From positions 1-5,290 of the forward strand of contig CANGOK010000227.1 of NCBI GenBank assembly GCA_947455285.1: a stretch of 5,290 nt of DNA, in the 5' to 3' direction. Shown here one piece after another: positions 4,654-5,290 of this stretch. This stretch comes from Beijerinckiaceae bacterium. GTDB lineage: Bacteria; Pseudomonadota; Alphaproteobacteria; Rhizobiales; Beijerinckiaceae. Both the position numbers and the translations under genes were made by a program. The first letter of the stretch is position 1, and each line of letters opens with the position of its first letter. Under the pieces are notes generated by a model. The model made no database searches, was not told the origin of the DNA, and saw only the letters and a program-made list of their open reading frames with translations.

Positions 4654-5290
4654 ATGAACGTGCAGCCCAAGCACAGCACCCTCGTTCCCGAGACCGTGAC
4701 GACCGGCCCGCTTTCGGGCTCGCAGAAGGTTTATTACAGCCCGAAGGATCACCCCGAGCTGCGCGTTCCCTTCCGCGAGATCACGCTGAGCGACCCCAAG
4801 GAGCCTGCAGTTCGCGTCTATGACGCCTCCGGCCCCTATACGGAGGTGGACGCGCGCATCGATCTCGCCAAGGGCCTCAACCCGGTCCGCGACGCCTGGC
4901 TGTCAAAGCGTGAGGGCCTCGAAACCTACACCGGCCGCGCGGTCAAGCCCGAGGACAATGGCGATGTGAGCGGCGACAAGCTCGTCTCCCCCTGCCCCGC
5001 CAATCGCCAGCCGCGCCGCGGCCTCGATGGCAAGCTCGTCACCCAGTATGAATTCGCCCGCGCGGGCATCATCACCGAAGAGATGATCTATGTCGCGCAT
5101 CGCGAAAACCTCGGCCGCGAGAAGATGCTGGAGGGCGCGGAGGCCAAGGTGGCCGATGGCGAGAGCTTCGGCGCCGACATCCCCGCTTTCGTGACGCCGG
5201 AATTCGTGCGCGACGAGATCGCCCGCGGCCGCGCCATCATCCCCTGCAACATCAACCATCCCGAGCTTGAGCCGATGATCATCGGCCGCA
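4654..5290 (+). CDS. thiC: Phosphomethylpyrimidine synthase ThiC, C-terminus beyond the window
   Basis: Radical-SAM enzyme converting 5-aminoimidazole ribotide to 4-amino-5-hydroxymethyl-2-methylpyrimidine phosphate, the pyrimidine branch of thiamine synthesis, in the cytoplasm. The 212 visible codons cover the ThiC-associated N-terminal domain (about 20-110), with KVYYSPKDHPELRVPFREI (25-43) and VYDASGPYTEVDARIDLAKGLNPVRDAWL (55-83 region), then VTQYEFARAGIITEEMIYVAHREN (130-153 region) and the start of the catalytic barrel, IIPCNINHPELEPMIIGR (195-212). The C-terminal CxxCxxxxC cluster motif lies off the window, so activity cannot be checked. Family length is about 600-630 residues. Residue 198 is Cys where, as I recall, most homologues have Ala (IPANINH). 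It is preceded by a TPP riboswitch, so repression by thiamine pyrophosphate is expected; further thi genes may follow downstream. Confidence 0.97.
   Translation, partial: MNVQPKHSTLVPETVTTGPLSGSQKVYYSPKDHPELRVPFREITLSDPKEPAVRVYDASGPYTEVDARIDLAKGLNPVRDAWLSKREGLETYTGRAVKPEDNGDVSGDKLVSPCPANRQPRRGLDGKLVTQYEFARAGIITEEMIYVAHRENLGREKMLEGAEAKVADGESFGADIPAFVTPEFVRDEIARGRAIIPCNINHPELEPMIIGR

Overview
The window looks like chromosomal DNA of a GC-rich alphaproteobacterium, most likely Hyphomicrobiales (Bradyrhizobium-, Bosea- or Methylobacterium-like). This is inferred from the GC-rich third positions, the Bug-type binding protein, the tandem-domain acyl-CoA dehydrogenase and a TPP-riboswitch-controlled thiC. 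I cannot name the genus. No IS element, tRNA, rRNA, CRISPR array or phage gene is visible.

Layout, left to right. (1) Bases 1-1637, minus strand: a large acyl-CoA dehydrogenase running off the left edge. It is one continuous reading frame holding two dehydrogenase modules in tandem. The first module is degenerate; the second carries the intact FAD motif. (2) Bases 1645-2679, minus strand: a secreted Bug/TctC-type solute-binding protein 7 bp upstream of the dehydrogenase, apparently in one operon. (3) Bases 2680-2801: a compact divergent control region with a tandem 10-bp repeat and a strong Shine-Dalgarno. (4) Bases 2802-3758, plus strand: a bicupin ring-cleavage dioxygenase of the gentisate/1-hydroxy-2-naphthoate/salicylate dioxygenase family. 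(5) Bases 3755-4306, minus strand: a zinc-dependent nucleoside/base deaminase, convergent with the cupin gene and sharing a CTAG that is a stop codon on both strands. (6) Bases 4307-4653: a divergent intergenic region whose right half is a TPP riboswitch and its expression platform. (7) Bases 4654-5290, plus strand: the N-terminal 212 codons of ThiC, running off the right edge.

How the genes may work together. The left half reads as part of a catabolic locus: a periplasmic carboxylate-binding protein, a CoA-thioester dehydrogenase and, divergently, an extradiol-type aromatic ring-cleavage enzyme. The substrate is unknown. The right half is thiamine biosynthesis. The riboswitch has all conserved TPP-aptamer blocks, and its expression platform has an anti-Shine-Dalgarno that can pair either with the 3' end of the aptamer or with the thiC Shine-Dalgarno, which suggests translational control. 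The deaminase sits between the two halves and its substrate cannot be told from the sequence.

The most noteworthy items are the tandem-domain dehydrogenase with a probably non-catalytic first half, the orphan binding protein coupled to it, the short gentisate-dioxygenase-like cupin of unknown substrate, and the readable riboswitch mechanism. I found no clearly novel multi-gene system.
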